A DNA stretch of 54,525 nucleotides, taken from NCBI GenBank assembly GCA_018062085.1, contig JAGOSY010000013.1:92892-147416 (forward strand). Reading direction: 5' to 3'. Positions 25,859 through 34,186 of the stretch are shown piece by piece. The notes beneath the pieces are model-generated. The model had not been told where the DNA came from. It searched no databases and saw only the letters and a program-made list of their open reading frames with translations. A program made the translations under genes and the position numbers. Source of the stretch: a bacterium (lineage in GTDB: Bacteria; Cyanobacteriota; Vampirovibrionia; Obscuribacterales; Obscuribacteraceae). Within the stretch, counting starts at the first letter, position 1. Each line of letters starts with the position of its first letter.

Positions 25859-25892
25859 ATGGTAACGCGGCAATTCTCACTAGGCCGCATTT

Positions 25893-26444
25893 ATGCCTGA
25901 CTCAGAGCCTAAGCAAAGCCCTAATCAAGTTGTGCACAGTGGCCGGCTTTATCAACTCTTCACTGTAGTGATTTCAGCAGTCATTGCTTTTAGCCTAGAT
26001 CGTGCCGCTAAGCTCTGGGCGCTCAGTCATTTGATTTTTGGTGAAGAGGCACCTTTTTGGCCGGGAATTCTGCAGTTTCGTTTAACCAATAATACTGGCG
26101 CTGCTTTTTCTCTTGGCCGCGATCATGCACCGTTGATGACCGCTATCGCTACCGCATATACCATTGTCTTCATTTGCTGGGCGCTGAACCGCTTGTTTAA
26201 AGCCTCTGCTTTTGCCGCTCTTGAGAGAGTGGGGGTGGGCCTTATCATCGGTGGTGCTTGCGGAAATTTGTATGAGCGTTATAGCCAAGGTTGTGTTACT
26301 GACTTTATTGAATTTGCATTTATCAACTTTCCTATATTCAATGTTGCTGATGCCTTAATTGATGTTGGTTTGGTTCTGATTTTTGTCGATATTCTTTTCT
26401 TGCACAAGCACAAAGATGATGGTAAGCCTGCTGATGCTCAATGA
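25893..26444 (+). CDS. lspA: lipoprotein signal peptidase (signal peptidase II)
   Basis: The 183-residue integral membrane aspartic peptidase has four hydrophobic segments. The conserved NNTGAAFSL (66-74), VTDFIEF with Asp137 and NVADALIDVG with Asp153 carry the catalytic pair and substrate-site residues. It removes signal peptides from lipid-modified prolipoproteins at the cytoplasmic membrane. Lipoprotein-like genes in this window (the cytochrome at 32.1 kb) fit its presence. The end overlaps the rluD start, an arrangement found in many bacteria. Confidence 0.96.
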   Translation: MPDSEPKQSPNQVVHSGRLYQLFTVVISAVIAFSLDRAAKLWALSHLIFGEEAPFWPGILQFRLTNNTGAAFSLGRDHAPLMTAIATAYTIVFICWALNRLFKASAFAALERVGVGLIIGGACGNLYERYSQGCVTDFIEFAFINFPIFNVADALIDVGLVLIFVDILFLHKHKDDGKPADAQ

Positions 26445-27402
26445 ACTCAGCGATTTAGAGCCAATTGAGCTTACTGTTGTTGCCGATGAAAGTTTTACTG
26501 GGCGCACAAGGCTAGATCAGTATTTGGCGGCACATATTGAAGAGCTTAGTCGTGCCCGGGTACAGAAGCTCATAGACGATGGTCGAATTAAGGTAAATGG
26601 AATAATAGCTAGAGCCAGTCTTAAGCTTAAGGAAGGCGATCTAGTTGAGATTTCTTTGCCACCACCAGAGGTGTTAGAGGCTGTTGCTGAGAGTATTCCA
26701 CTGCAGATAGTTTTTGAAGATGAGCATATGCTTGTCATCAATAAGCCAGCAGGTATGGTCACTCATCCTGGTGCGGGAGTGAACAGCGGTACTCTTGTTA
26801 ATGCGGTGCTCTACCATTGCCAGGGCAGTCTTTCATCTATCGGTGGTGTGGTCAGGCCGGGTATTGTCCATCGTCTTGATAAAGATACTAGTGGCCTAAT
26901 TATGGTGGCTAAATCAGATATTGCTCACAAAGGACTTTCTGAGCAATTGCAAAGTAAACAAGCCAAACGTACATATCTAGCACTTTTAGAAGGCGTACCC
27001 AAAGTTCAATCGGGAACGGTCGACGCCCCTATTGGTCGGCATCCGCTAAAGCGCAAAGAGATGACCATTGTCAAAGAAGGTCAGCGCGGCCGGTCAGCCG
27101 TTACACACTATCTAGTGGTCAAAAATTTCTCTAAATTTACTTTAGTTGAGTGTCGACTTGAAACTGGTCGCACACACCAGATTCGTGTTCATATGGCTAG
27201 CCTTAACCTGCCTGTGGCCGGTGACATAGTTTACAATCGCAAAACTTCAGGCAGTCTTGAAGCTAGGCACAAGCTTGGTTTGCAGGGCCAAGCCCTGCAC
27301 GCCACTAGGCTTTCTTTTATTCATCCAGTGACTAAATTGCTGTTAGAATTTCAAGCTGAGCTGCCTCAAGATTTTGAGCAACTGCTGGCGAAACTAAAGT
27401 AA
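26434..27402 (+). CDS. rluD: RluA/RluD-family rRNA pseudouridine synthase
   Basis: Starting at ATG 26434 gives a 322-residue protein overlapping the end of lspA by 11 bases; the frame is open back to 26383, but that start lies deep within lspA. An S4 RNA-binding domain (TRLDQYLAAH...RARVQKLIDDGRIKVNG, split) is followed by the catalytic domain with the invariant GIVHRLDKDTSGL, where Asp is the nucleophile, and GRTHQIRVHM. It makes pseudouridines in 23S rRNA helix 69 or a related site; the exact positions cannot be told from sequence. Confidence 0.93.
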   Translation: MLNELSDLEPIELTVVADESFTGRTRLDQYLAAHIEELSRARVQKLIDDGRIKVNGIIARASLKLKEGDLVEISLPPPEVLEAVAESIPLQIVFEDEHMLVINKPAGMVTHPGAGVNSGTLVNAVLYHCQGSLSSIGGVVRPGIVHRLDKDTSGLIMVAKSDIAHKGLSEQLQSKQAKRTYLALLEGVPKVQSGTVDAPIGRHPLKRKEMTIVKEGQRGRSAVTHYLVVKNFSKFTLVECRLETGRTHQIRVHMASLNLPVAGDIVYNRKTSGSLEARHKLGLQGQALHATRLSFIHPVTKLLLEFQAELPQDFEQLLAKLK

Positions 27403-27413
27403 GGCGTTGAGCA

Positions 27414-27764
27414 ATGCTACCAAAATATTTGTATATGGTCCTAGCCGGTTTATCAGTGGCTTTCACCATCTATTTTATGGCGACAACGGCGTCGCTGAAC
27501 GTTAGTTACACCGTTGCTTCTCAAGCTCTGCAGCTACCTTTGCCTCTGGTTGTCCTGAAGTTTTTTGCATTGGGTGTCGTGACAATGTTTTGTGTTTGGA
27601 AGATCCGCTCTAAAGAGTTAAAGAGCGAAGCCAAGCAGCTGCAATGGCAAGCCCAAGATGCCAAGCTTGCAGTAGAGATTCAATCAGACAAAGAGAAGCA
27701 GTTGGAAGCCAAGATTGCCACATTAGAAGCAGCGCTCACCTCTGCTTTGAAGAAAAAGAGTTAA
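27414..27764 (+). CDS. small two-helix membrane protein, LapA-like topology
   Basis: The 116-residue protein has two transmembrane helices (about 5-25 and 42-62) followed by a 50-residue coiled coil rich in Lys, Glu, Gln and Ala. That is the LapA (DUF1049) layout, but sequence identity to it cannot be judged. It begins 11 bases after rluD and ends four bases before the next gene, so it is probably cotranscribed. Function unknown. Confidence 0.6.
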   Translation: MLPKYLYMVLAGLSVAFTIYFMATTASLNVSYTVASQALQLPLPLVVLKFFALGVVTMFCVWKIRSKELKSEAKQLQWQAQDAKLAVEIQSDKEKQLEAKIATLEAALTSALKKKS

Positions 27765-27768
27765 ATCA

Positions 27769-28374
27769 ATGAAGATTGTTTTGAGAAAAGGAGCCGTTGC
27801 GGCACTATCTATCGCTTTCTCCCTAGTATCTTGTGCTAGCCTGATCGTTTCTCCATCTGCTTTAGCTAGCCAGCGCCAGCCTAAAGAGCAAAAGACGAAA
27901 GAACATAAAACTAAAGAACATAAGTCTAAAGACTTTTCTGCTCAAGATTTTGCTGACGCGCAGAGGCTCTTTGATCAGTACAAAAAGTATGATTTGTCCA
28001 ACGATATGAAATTGGTTGAGCTCTATGCTCCTGAGGCCACGATAGAGCTAGGGGTAGAGCGTGAGCGCGGCGACGTTCGCTGGCAGAAGCTCAACCGAGA
28101 TTGTTTCGCAAAAGAAGTGGCGACCTCCTTTAAAGATGAGCATCTTAATTCGTTGAAGAATGAAGAGACTTTTTCAGTACCATCCTTTAAGGAAGCAAAG
28201 CACCCCTTGAATGGCAAGCCTGCCATAGAAGTGGTCTTTCATGGCACTAGTGGTCATGCCAGCATCAAAGTGACTTGGCATTTGCAGCCCGGTGTAGGCG
28301 GTGCCATGTTAATTGCCAGTGAGCGCTCAGTCACTTATAGCAAGCGAGCTAAGATGCACGGTAGCTGTAAGTAA
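27769..28374 (+). CDS. exported NTF2-like hypothetical protein
   Basis: The 201-residue protein has a signal peptide (hydrophobic core about 9-25, cleavage near ALAS at 35), a Lys-rich KEHKTKEHKSKD linker, then a domain that looks NTF2-like: FADAQRLFDQYKKYDLSNDMKLVELYAPEATIE (described in two parts) is the helix-plus-loop typical of SnoaL-type proteins. This is the second such exported protein within 3 kb, but the two are not obviously close paralogues. ATG start directly after the upstream gene; converges on the BFN gene. Confidence 0.6.
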   Translation: MKIVLRKGAVAALSIAFSLVSCASLIVSPSALASQRQPKEQKTKEHKTKEHKSKDFSAQDFADAQRLFDQYKKYDLSNDMKLVELYAPEATIELGVERERGDVRWQKLNRDCFAKEVATSFKDEHLNSLKNEETFSVPSFKEAKHPLNGKPAIEVVFHGTSGHASIKVTWHLQPGVGGAMLIASERSVTYSKRAKMHGSCK

Positions 28375-28382
28375 GAAATTAA

Positions 28383-28895
28383 CTAGTCGCTAGAACTGCC
28401 AGGTTTTTGAAAGTCTGAGGCTTTCAGGCCGTCAATGAATGACTTGAACTGCTTGGCTTCTTCTTCGTCTTTCTGGTGGTCTGCGGCAATAGTGCCATCG
28501 GCGATCACTTGGGCGGAGACAAAGATTGGTACTTTGGCTCGCAGAGCGATGGCGATGGCGTCAGACGGCCTGGCATCGAGGGGCTTTGTAATGTCTAGCT
28601 TCTTCGCTGGATCGTTGACCTTTATCAAAATCGTAGCGAAGTAAGTGCTTGAAGCCAGCTCGTTGATTTCGATGCGGTCAACTTTGTAACCGAGAGCAGT
28701 AATTGTATTGAGCAGCAGGTCGTGGGTCATGGGCCGCTCAGGTTTGTGATTGTTAAGGGCCTTGTCAATAGCCTGGGCTTCGAATGGCCCAATCCAGATG
28801 GGCAGGGCGCGTCTTTTTGTGGAATCGTTCAGAACAACAATTGGTTGTCCCGTGCGGGCGTCAAAGGCAATTCCATATACAAACATTTCAATCAT
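28383..28895 (-). CDS. bifunctional nuclease (BFN, DUF151) domain protein
   Basis: The 170-residue protein matches the BFN family over its length: VVLNDSTKRRALPIWIGPFEAQAI, TMHDLL-equivalent MTHDLLLNTITALG, FATILI, and the highly conserved DARPSDAIAIALRAKVPIFV. Plant and archaeal members show RNase and DNase activity, while the bacterial role is unclear. The last 30 residues are an acidic tail. It is a single-gene unit. Confidence 0.88.
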   Translation of the reverse strand: MIEMFVYGIAFDARTGQPIVVLNDSTKRRALPIWIGPFEAQAIDKALNNHKPERPMTHDLLLNTITALGYKVDRIEINELASSTYFATILIKVNDPAKKLDITKPLDARPSDAIAIALRAKVPIFVSAQVIADGTIAADHQKDEEEAKQFKSFIDGLKASDFQKPGSSSD

Positions 28896-29259
28896 TAAGG
28901 TGAAATTCCCGGTCCAGGATTATTCTCTGTATGCCCATTTTGGGGGATTTTATGTAGTCAAAAGATAAATTCTTTAGTGAAAACCCTGACTGTTACTCGC
29001 TTCACGTTCATTTTAGCTGCTCGTTTTGCTCTTCTAACCCTTGCTGGTCAGGAATAGCAAGCTTTTTCGGGTCTCTGCATTAGGGACGCAAAGAGCTGGG
29101 GCAATGTTCCGTAGTATTGACAGGCACCTCCTTCGCGTGATGAACTAGTGCTCCTTGGGCCTTTAGGGTTCAAGCCTCCTGAACTTTTCAAATACTGCTA
29201 TTCCCTTCAAATGGTATTTGAGTAAACAGTTCTCCAGAGCAATCTGGGCGAGGTCTCTA
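28896..29259. other. 364-base intergenic region with several hairpins
   Basis: No protein-coding frame stands out. Hairpins on the plus strand include CTTGCT/AGCAAG near 29038-29060, GTCTC/GGGAC with a seven-base loop near 29080, GTTCA/TGAAC near 29170-29186, and TCAAATAC/GTATTTGA enclosing 18 bases near 29190-29222. The density of stems suggests a structured RNA, but I cannot match RNase P, tmRNA, SRP or a known riboswitch. Confidence 0.35.
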
Positions 29260-29341
29260 GTCCGGATGGCGGAACTGGTAGACGCGCACGTTTGAGGGGC
29301 GTGTGGTGCAAGCCTTGAGGGTTCAAGTCCCTCTCCGGACA
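29260..29341 (+). tRNA. tRNA-Leu (GAG)
   Basis: Acceptor stem GTCCGGA/TCCGGAC, discriminator A, D-arm TGGCGGAACTGGTAGACGC as in bacterial tRNA-Leu, anticodon stem CACGT/GCGTG with loop TTGAGGG (anticodon GAG), a short variable arm, and T-arm GAGGGTTCAAGTCCCTC. Length 82 fits a class II tRNA. The CCA end is not encoded. Confidence 0.95.
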
Positions 29342-29445
29342 AATTTTTATCGTAGAGATAGCTCTAAATCAACCTTTGCTCTGTTCAAACTTTTACAAGT
29401 ATGATGAGCACGTCACAGTTGATCTATTTAAACTCGAGAAGAAAA

Positions 29446-29718
29446 ATGATGATAGTTACACGAGCACAGTGGCCACATACAATTGAAGACATTGTCAAGG
29501 CACTGGATGGCGTTTGGGGTTTGATTGGCGCCAATGGTGTCAATGGCAATCTTTACCGCCTAGAAAAGAGTCTGCATGAGCCTGTTGTATATACTTTGAC
29601 TGAGTATCGCGGAGCTGACGAAAGCGATATTGTCCGTCGTGAAGAATATAGCGGCGACGATAGACTGACTGCCATTAACGTTTTTGCTGTAGCGATTGGC
29701 TTCGAATCTAAGTCTTAA
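29446..29718 (+). CDS. small hypothetical protein preceding herA-like gene
   Basis: From ATG 29446 (purine-rich GAGAAGAAAA upstream) the product has 90 residues; ATG 29401 would add 15. It is soluble, with a helical N terminus HTIEDIVKALDGVWGLIG and a beta-rich rest including RLEKS, VVYTLTEYRG and DDRLTAINVFAVAIGFE. No family recognised. Only three bases separate its stop from the GTG of the HerA-like ATPase, so the pair is an operon and the small protein may be an accessory subunit. Confidence 0.6.
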   Translation: MMIVTRAQWPHTIEDIVKALDGVWGLIGANGVNGNLYRLEKSLHEPVVYTLTEYRGADESDIVRREEYSGDDRLTAINVFAVAIGFESKS

Positions 29719-29721
29719 GCC

Positions 29722-31419
29722 GTGGTGAAGTCGCGGCCAAGCTATCTGGGCATCATCATTCAAGGCTCTCTTTCGCAAGGGCTTGAGATGCGGCTAGATA
29801 CTGAGCAGAGCGTGGAAGACCTGAGAGTGGGCCGCTTTGTTGTAGTTGAAGGCGCCAATTCGCGCTTCTTTAGCATGCTCACTGATGTCGCGCTATCGGC
29901 TGCTAACCCCAGTATCTTGCTTAATCCGCCGCGCACTGACCCGTTTTTGATGGCAGTTTTGTCTGGGGTAACTACCTTCGGCACCGTAAAGTTGCAACCG
30001 ATGCTCATGCTTGAGCAGTCTTCAAGCGATAAGGGCAATGATGAAGGTGATGGTCGCGAACTGCGACCAGTAAAAACGATTCCTTCTCACTTTTCTCCTG
30101 TTTACGAGGCTAGCTCAGCCGATTTTGCTCTAGTCTTCGGTGAGGAAGATGCCAGCGATTCTAGCAATACTCACTTTAATATCGGCCGGCCGCTTAATAT
30201 GGAAACCCCGGTTTGTATTGACCTTAACCGCTTCATTGAGCGATCAAATGGAATTTTTGGTAAGTCTGGCACCGGCAAATCTTTCTTAACCCGCATTTTC
30301 TTGAGCGGTATCATCAAGAAAGACCTAGCCTCAGTGCTGGTTTTTGATATGCATAATGAATATGGTTGGCAGGCCATGTCTGAGAGTAAAGCGGCTCCGC
30401 GGGTGAAAGGCCTGAAGCAGCTCTTTGGTCACAGCGTCGTAGTTTTCTCGCTCGATCGTGAATCCTCGCGTGCTCGTGGCATTCCTGACGCCCGCGAACT
30501 TTATATCGGATACAACCAAATAGAAATCGAAGATCTCGACCTGCTCAAGAACGAACTAAATTTGACCGAAGCCTCCCTTGAAAATGCCTATATTTTCAAA
30601 GAAAAAATTGGTGCTGACTGGATTGCTACATTGCTCGATATGTCTGGCGATGAAATCGAAGAATTTTGTCAAAATTTTAAGGGCCATCCAACCTCACTCA
30701 AGACTTTGCAGCGTAGGCTCAATACTGTGGTGCAAAAGACACCGTATTTGAAACCACGAGTTGGCCACAATTATATAGAAGAGATCTTGACCCAAATTCA
30801 GGCTGGCAAGCATGTGGTATTAGAATTTGGTCGGCAGAATAATTTGCTCTCCTATATGCTTGCCACCAATATTATCACCAGACGTATACACGCTGAATAT
30901 GTGCGCCAGTCTGAGCTCTACATTTGTGATCCGGAGCGTGTTCCCGCCCCACGCAAATTGATGATTGTTATTGAAGAGGCGCATAAGTTTCTTTCTCCGG
31001 CTGTGGCCAAGCAAACCATATTCGGTATTATCGCCAGAGAAATGCGCAAGTATTTTGTCACCCTTCTTATTGTCGATCAAAGACCTTCTGGTATCGATCC
31101 TGAAGTATTGAGTCAAATTGGTACAAGGGTAACAGCCTTGCTCAACGACGATAAAGACATTGATGCTGTTTTTACTGGCGTGTCGGGGTCACAAACTTTG
31201 CGCACTGTTTTGGCTCAAATGGATCCGAAGCAGCAAGCTTTGGTTTTGGGCTACGCTGTACCGATGCCGGTGGTGGTGCGCACCCGTGCCTTTGATCAAG
31301 ATTTTTATACGGCCGTGGCCGATCTTGATTGGGTGGGCGACCTTCATAGTGCTTCTGCTGAGGTCAAGGCCGAGGTGAGCCAGCGGGCCGAAATAGCTAA
31401 TAGAGAGTTATTTGGCTAA
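29722..31419 (+). CDS. HerA-like FtsK/HerA ATPase (DNA helicase/translocase)
   Basis: The 565-residue protein starts with a HAS-barrel-like beta domain (about 8-95), then the ATPase: Walker A GKSGTGKS at 180-187, VLVFDMHNEYGW, Walker B LMIVIEEAHKF, sensor TLLIVDQRPSGIDPEV, an arginine-finger-type region and a C-terminal ALVLGYAVPMPVVVRTR strand pair, all typical of HerA. HerA hexamers pump DNA, usually with nuclease NurA in end resection, or with other nucleases in defence. No NurA, Mre11 or Rad50 gene is adjacent; only a small unknown gene precedes it. Confidence 0.85.
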   Translation: MVKSRPSYLGIIIQGSLSQGLEMRLDTEQSVEDLRVGRFVVVEGANSRFFSMLTDVALSAANPSILLNPPRTDPFLMAVLSGVTTFGTVKLQPMLMLEQSSSDKGNDEGDGRELRPVKTIPSHFSPVYEASSADFALVFGEEDASDSSNTHFNIGRPLNMETPVCIDLNRFIERSNGIFGKSGTGKSFLTRIFLSGIIKKDLASVLVFDMHNEYGWQAMSESKAAPRVKGLKQLFGHSVVVFSLDRESSRARGIPDARELYIGYNQIEIEDLDLLKNELNLTEASLENAYIFKEKIGADWIATLLDMSGDEIEEFCQNFKGHPTSLKTLQRRLNTVVQKTPYLKPRVGHNYIEEILTQIQAGKHVVLEFGRQNNLLSYMLATNIITRRIHAEYVRQSELYICDPERVPAPRKLMIVIEEAHKFLSPAVAKQTIFGIIAREMRKYFVTLLIVDQRPSGIDPEVLSQIGTRVTALLNDDKDIDAVFTGVSGSQTLRTVLAQMDPKQQALVLGYAVPMPVVVRTRAFDQDFYTAVADLDWVGDLHSASAEVKAEVSQRAEIANRELFG

Positions 31420-31530
31420 GTGTTTGGCGTAATTTAGCTATTCAATTTGTCGACTATATCCTTGTTTTCCTGCCTTTTACCGGGTTTTACCACTTGCCAC
31501 TGGCTCTTAATTTAAGTTACTCTAGCCTGC

Positions 31531-32139
31531 ATGGCACAGCCCCCTGACGAATACGATCCCTATGCCGATATTGTCTCTTCTGACACCGAAGGAGAGGCAC
31601 AGGACAACTTCGTAGAGCAAAAAGAGCCGAGCGAAATGCTCATGTGCTTGATTTTGGCTTCTGCTTATCTCGGTTTGGCCAAATATTGCTGGACGCCGCT
31701 ACTCTTGGCGAAAGACTGGAAGCTGCTCTTTAACATCGAGGGATTTTTTCTCGGTATTGCCGCCCTTTCTATCATGGTTGGCTTGCGCCCCTACCTCACC
31801 CCTTCCAGTTTGCAGCTTAGTCGCCACGGCATTAAATATCGCGGACCCTACTGGCCCCAGCGGAAGACTGTCAATTGGCAGCAAGTTGAGAAGGTTTATC
31901 TCAGCCCCGAGTTAATTCTTGTGCTCTATCATCCAACCATTGGCAAAAAGCAGCTTTGGCCGCTAATAGTAACCTCTATCTATCTGAGTGATAGAGATCG
32001 CATAGCCAAAGTGTTTATCAAGTATTTGCCGATTCCGCCAATTATTCTCTCTAGCCCAGCGCTGCTCTCTCGCGTCATCATGCTTTTGCTTTTCTTGGCA
32101 GTGGTGATTTGGCTTTTGGAAATGCTGATTATTCAATAG
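31531..32139 (+). CDS. membrane protein with three hydrophobic helices, PH-like soluble loop
   Basis: The 202-residue protein has an acidic N terminus, two hydrophobic helices (about 36-58 and 66-86), a soluble beta-rich segment (90-160) with ISRHGIKYRGPYW-like sequence LSRHGIKYRGPYWPQRKTV and WQQVEKVYLSPEL, which recalls bacterial PH-domain membrane proteins, and a C-terminal helix. No signature beyond that. Converges on the cytochrome gene with a two-base gap. Confidence 0.6.
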   Translation: MAQPPDEYDPYADIVSSDTEGEAQDNFVEQKEPSEMLMCLILASAYLGLAKYCWTPLLLAKDWKLLFNIEGFFLGIAALSIMVGLRPYLTPSSLQLSRHGIKYRGPYWPQRKTVNWQQVEKVYLSPELILVLYHPTIGKKQLWPLIVTSIYLSDRDRIAKVFIKYLPIPPIILSSPALLSRVIMLLLFLAVVIWLLEMLIIQ

Positions 32140-32141
32140 CT

Positions 32142-32522
32142 TTACTTGTCGAAAGTGAGATTGCGCAAATAGTCGACGAGATTATCCATCTCTTGGTCGT
32201 TGATTATTTCTTTTGGCTGGGCTGGCATCATGCCTTTTCCTTTGCGCAAGTATGCCTTTAAGGAGGCGTCGTCAGGAAAGTTTGTGCTCAAGTTTTCTAG
32301 GCTAGGCCCCATATTGGCTCTTCCGCTGGGATGGCAGGTGTTGCAGCTGCGAAAGAAGAGCTGTTCGCCATTGAGGTTTGTTGAGCCAGCTTCGGCTCTT
32401 TGCTTTTGTGCCCGTTTGACGATTTCGATGCGCTTCATTTCTTCAGACATGACGCAGCCGTTCAGCAGAGAGACCGTGCCAAAAATGGAGAGCATCACTG
32501 TAAAAACGCGACTAAAAGACAT
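32142..32522 (-). CDS. monoheme c-type cytochrome lipoprotein
   Basis: The ATG at 32522 has AAGGGGA at good spacing and gives MSFSRVFTVMLSIFGTVSLLNGC, a lipoprotein signal with lipobox LLNGC; an upstream in-frame ATG at 32564 would disrupt it. The mature 105-residue protein carries heme motif CNTCH and a distal Met candidate in GMMPAQP, as in class I cytochromes c. It would carry electrons at the outer face of the membrane. No oxidase genes are adjacent. Confidence 0.85.
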   Translation of the reverse strand: MSFSRVFTVMLSIFGTVSLLNGCVMSEEMKRIEIVKRAQKQRAEAGSTNLNGEQLFFRSCNTCHPSGRANMGPSLENLSTNFPDDASLKAYLRKGKGMMPAQPKEIINDQEMDNLVDYLRNLTFDK

Positions 32523-32839
32523 AAAAAATCCCCTTGGCAGCCAGAGTTTACCGCACTTTAACATCCTACTTTATAACTGTTTTCAATGGGTTTAAGTAAG
32601 ACCAGCTCAGGATGCGGCTAAAACGTAACAGAACAAAAAGTGCTTTCCGAAATTTGCTTAACATTGTGTTTACCTGGTCGTTGTAGAGTTACTACAGAGG
32701 CGGAAAGTAACCAATCTTTCATTCAAGCTTCCCGGTATCAAAATTCGAACCAGTCACCTCGCTAAACGGAGCCATGCGTCAGTGACTATTTGCCCTATCT
32801 GGGCTGGAAATCAAGCTCCCGAGATGAGCGGCAGGTAAC

Positions 32840-34156
32840 ATGACACCACCACAAGCAACCAGACTAGATCCTCCAGCCAAGCAAGGGCCACAGGAAGCCG
32901 AAGAACGCATCATCATCCGTGGAGGTAAACCCCTTCGTGGTGAGACAAGAATTTTCGGCGCTAAGAATGCCGTTCTCAAAATGATGGCAGCTGCACTTCT
33001 CGCCAAAGACGTTACCGTTTTAAGAAACGTTCCTAACTTGACTGATGTTCACATGATGGCTGAAGTGCTACGTCACCTCGGCGCCAAAGTTGAAGTGAAA
33101 GACTCAGAAGTTAGTATCGACGCTACCAATCTTACTGAAATCGAAGCTCCTTATGAGTTGGTCAGCCAGCTGAGAGCATCGTTCGTTGTACTTGGCCCAT
33201 TGCTTGCTCGCTGCAAAGAAGCCAAAGTCTCGCTGCCAGGCGGTTGCGCTATTGGCGAACGTCGAATCGACTTGCACGAAAAAGGCTTAAAGCTTCTTGG
33301 AGCTGAAGTCGGCATTGACCACGGTTATGTTTATGCCTCAACCCAAAAGCTGACTGGCGCTCGTATTTACCTCGACCGTCCAAGCAACGGTGCCACTGAG
33401 AACATCATGATGGCGGCTGTACTTGCCGAAGGTCAGACCATTATTGAAAATGCTGCTCAAGATCCTGAAATCGTTAACTTAGCTGACTGTATCAATGCCA
33501 TGGGCGGCAAGATCACTGGCGCTGGAACCTACCAGATCGTGATTGATGGCGTTCCGCAGGAAGAGATGCATGGTGCTGTTGTTGACACGATTCCAGACAG
33601 ACTTGAAGTCGGCACTTTCCTCTACGCCTGTATGGCTGCCGGTGGAGAGATCATCATTAATGGTGCCAACGCTCATCACATCTATGCTGTAATCAGCAAG
33701 ATTCATGAGATGGGTGCTGAGTGCTCAATCTACGCACCAGATACAATCAAGATCAAAGTCGAAGGTCGATTGAAAGCAATTGACGTCACCACTGTTCCTT
33801 ATCCAGGCTTCCCCACTGACTTGCAAGCTCCGTTGATGTCGGTTCTAGCTGTGGCTGAAGGTACTTCAATCATGACTGAAACCATGTACGAAAACCGCTT
33901 TATGCAAGTGGGTGAATTGCGCAGAATGGGTGCAGATATTCAGCTCAAAGCTAATTCAGCCATCGTCAAAGGTGTGCCTAAGTTGATGGGCGCTGAAGTT
34001 AAATCAAGCGACTTGCGCGCTGCAGCTGCTCTAATCATCGCCGGTCTCGGTGCTGATGGCGTAACTGAAGTAACCGGTTTAAGTCACCTCGACCGTGGAT
34101 ACGACAAACTGGAAGAAAGACTGCGTGACCTCGGCGCTGATGTCTGGAGAAGATAA
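32840..34156 (+). CDS. murA: UDP-N-acetylglucosamine 1-carboxyvinyltransferase
   Basis: The 438-residue EPSP-synthase-like enzyme transfers enolpyruvate from PEP to UDP-GlcNAc, the first committed step of peptidoglycan synthesis. IIIRGGKPLRGETRIFGAKNA opens the first barrel; catalytic Cys136 is in LPGGCAIGERRIDLH, the fosfomycin target; TVPYPGFPTDLQAP and the GRL-type end are conserved. The first 22 residues are an unusual Pro/Gln/Glu extension; no internal ATG removes it before the fold begins. It is the first gene of a run with lysC and ltaE. Confidence 0.96.
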   Translation: MTPPQATRLDPPAKQGPQEAEERIIIRGGKPLRGETRIFGAKNAVLKMMAAALLAKDVTVLRNVPNLTDVHMMAEVLRHLGAKVEVKDSEVSIDATNLTEIEAPYELVSQLRASFVVLGPLLARCKEAKVSLPGGCAIGERRIDLHEKGLKLLGAEVGIDHGYVYASTQKLTGARIYLDRPSNGATENIMMAAVLAEGQTIIENAAQDPEIVNLADCINAMGGKITGAGTYQIVIDGVPQEEMHGAVVDTIPDRLEVGTFLYACMAAGGEIIINGANAHHIYAVISKIHEMGAECSIYAPDTIKIKVEGRLKAIDVTTVPYPGFPTDLQAPLMSVLAVAEGTSIMTETMYENRFMQVGELRRMGADIQLKANSAIVKGVPKLMGAEVKSSDLRAAAALIIAGLGADGVTEVTGLSHLDRGYDKLEERLRDLGADVWRR

Positions 34157-34186
34157 CCAGATTTAGTTAGTTCTAGGTTTCCTGCA

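Noticed and set aside
29070..29100. Stem GTCTC/GGGAC with a seven-base loop resembling a tRNA anticodon arm
   Set aside because: The loop lacks the U at the position before an anticodon and there is no acceptor or T-arm around it.
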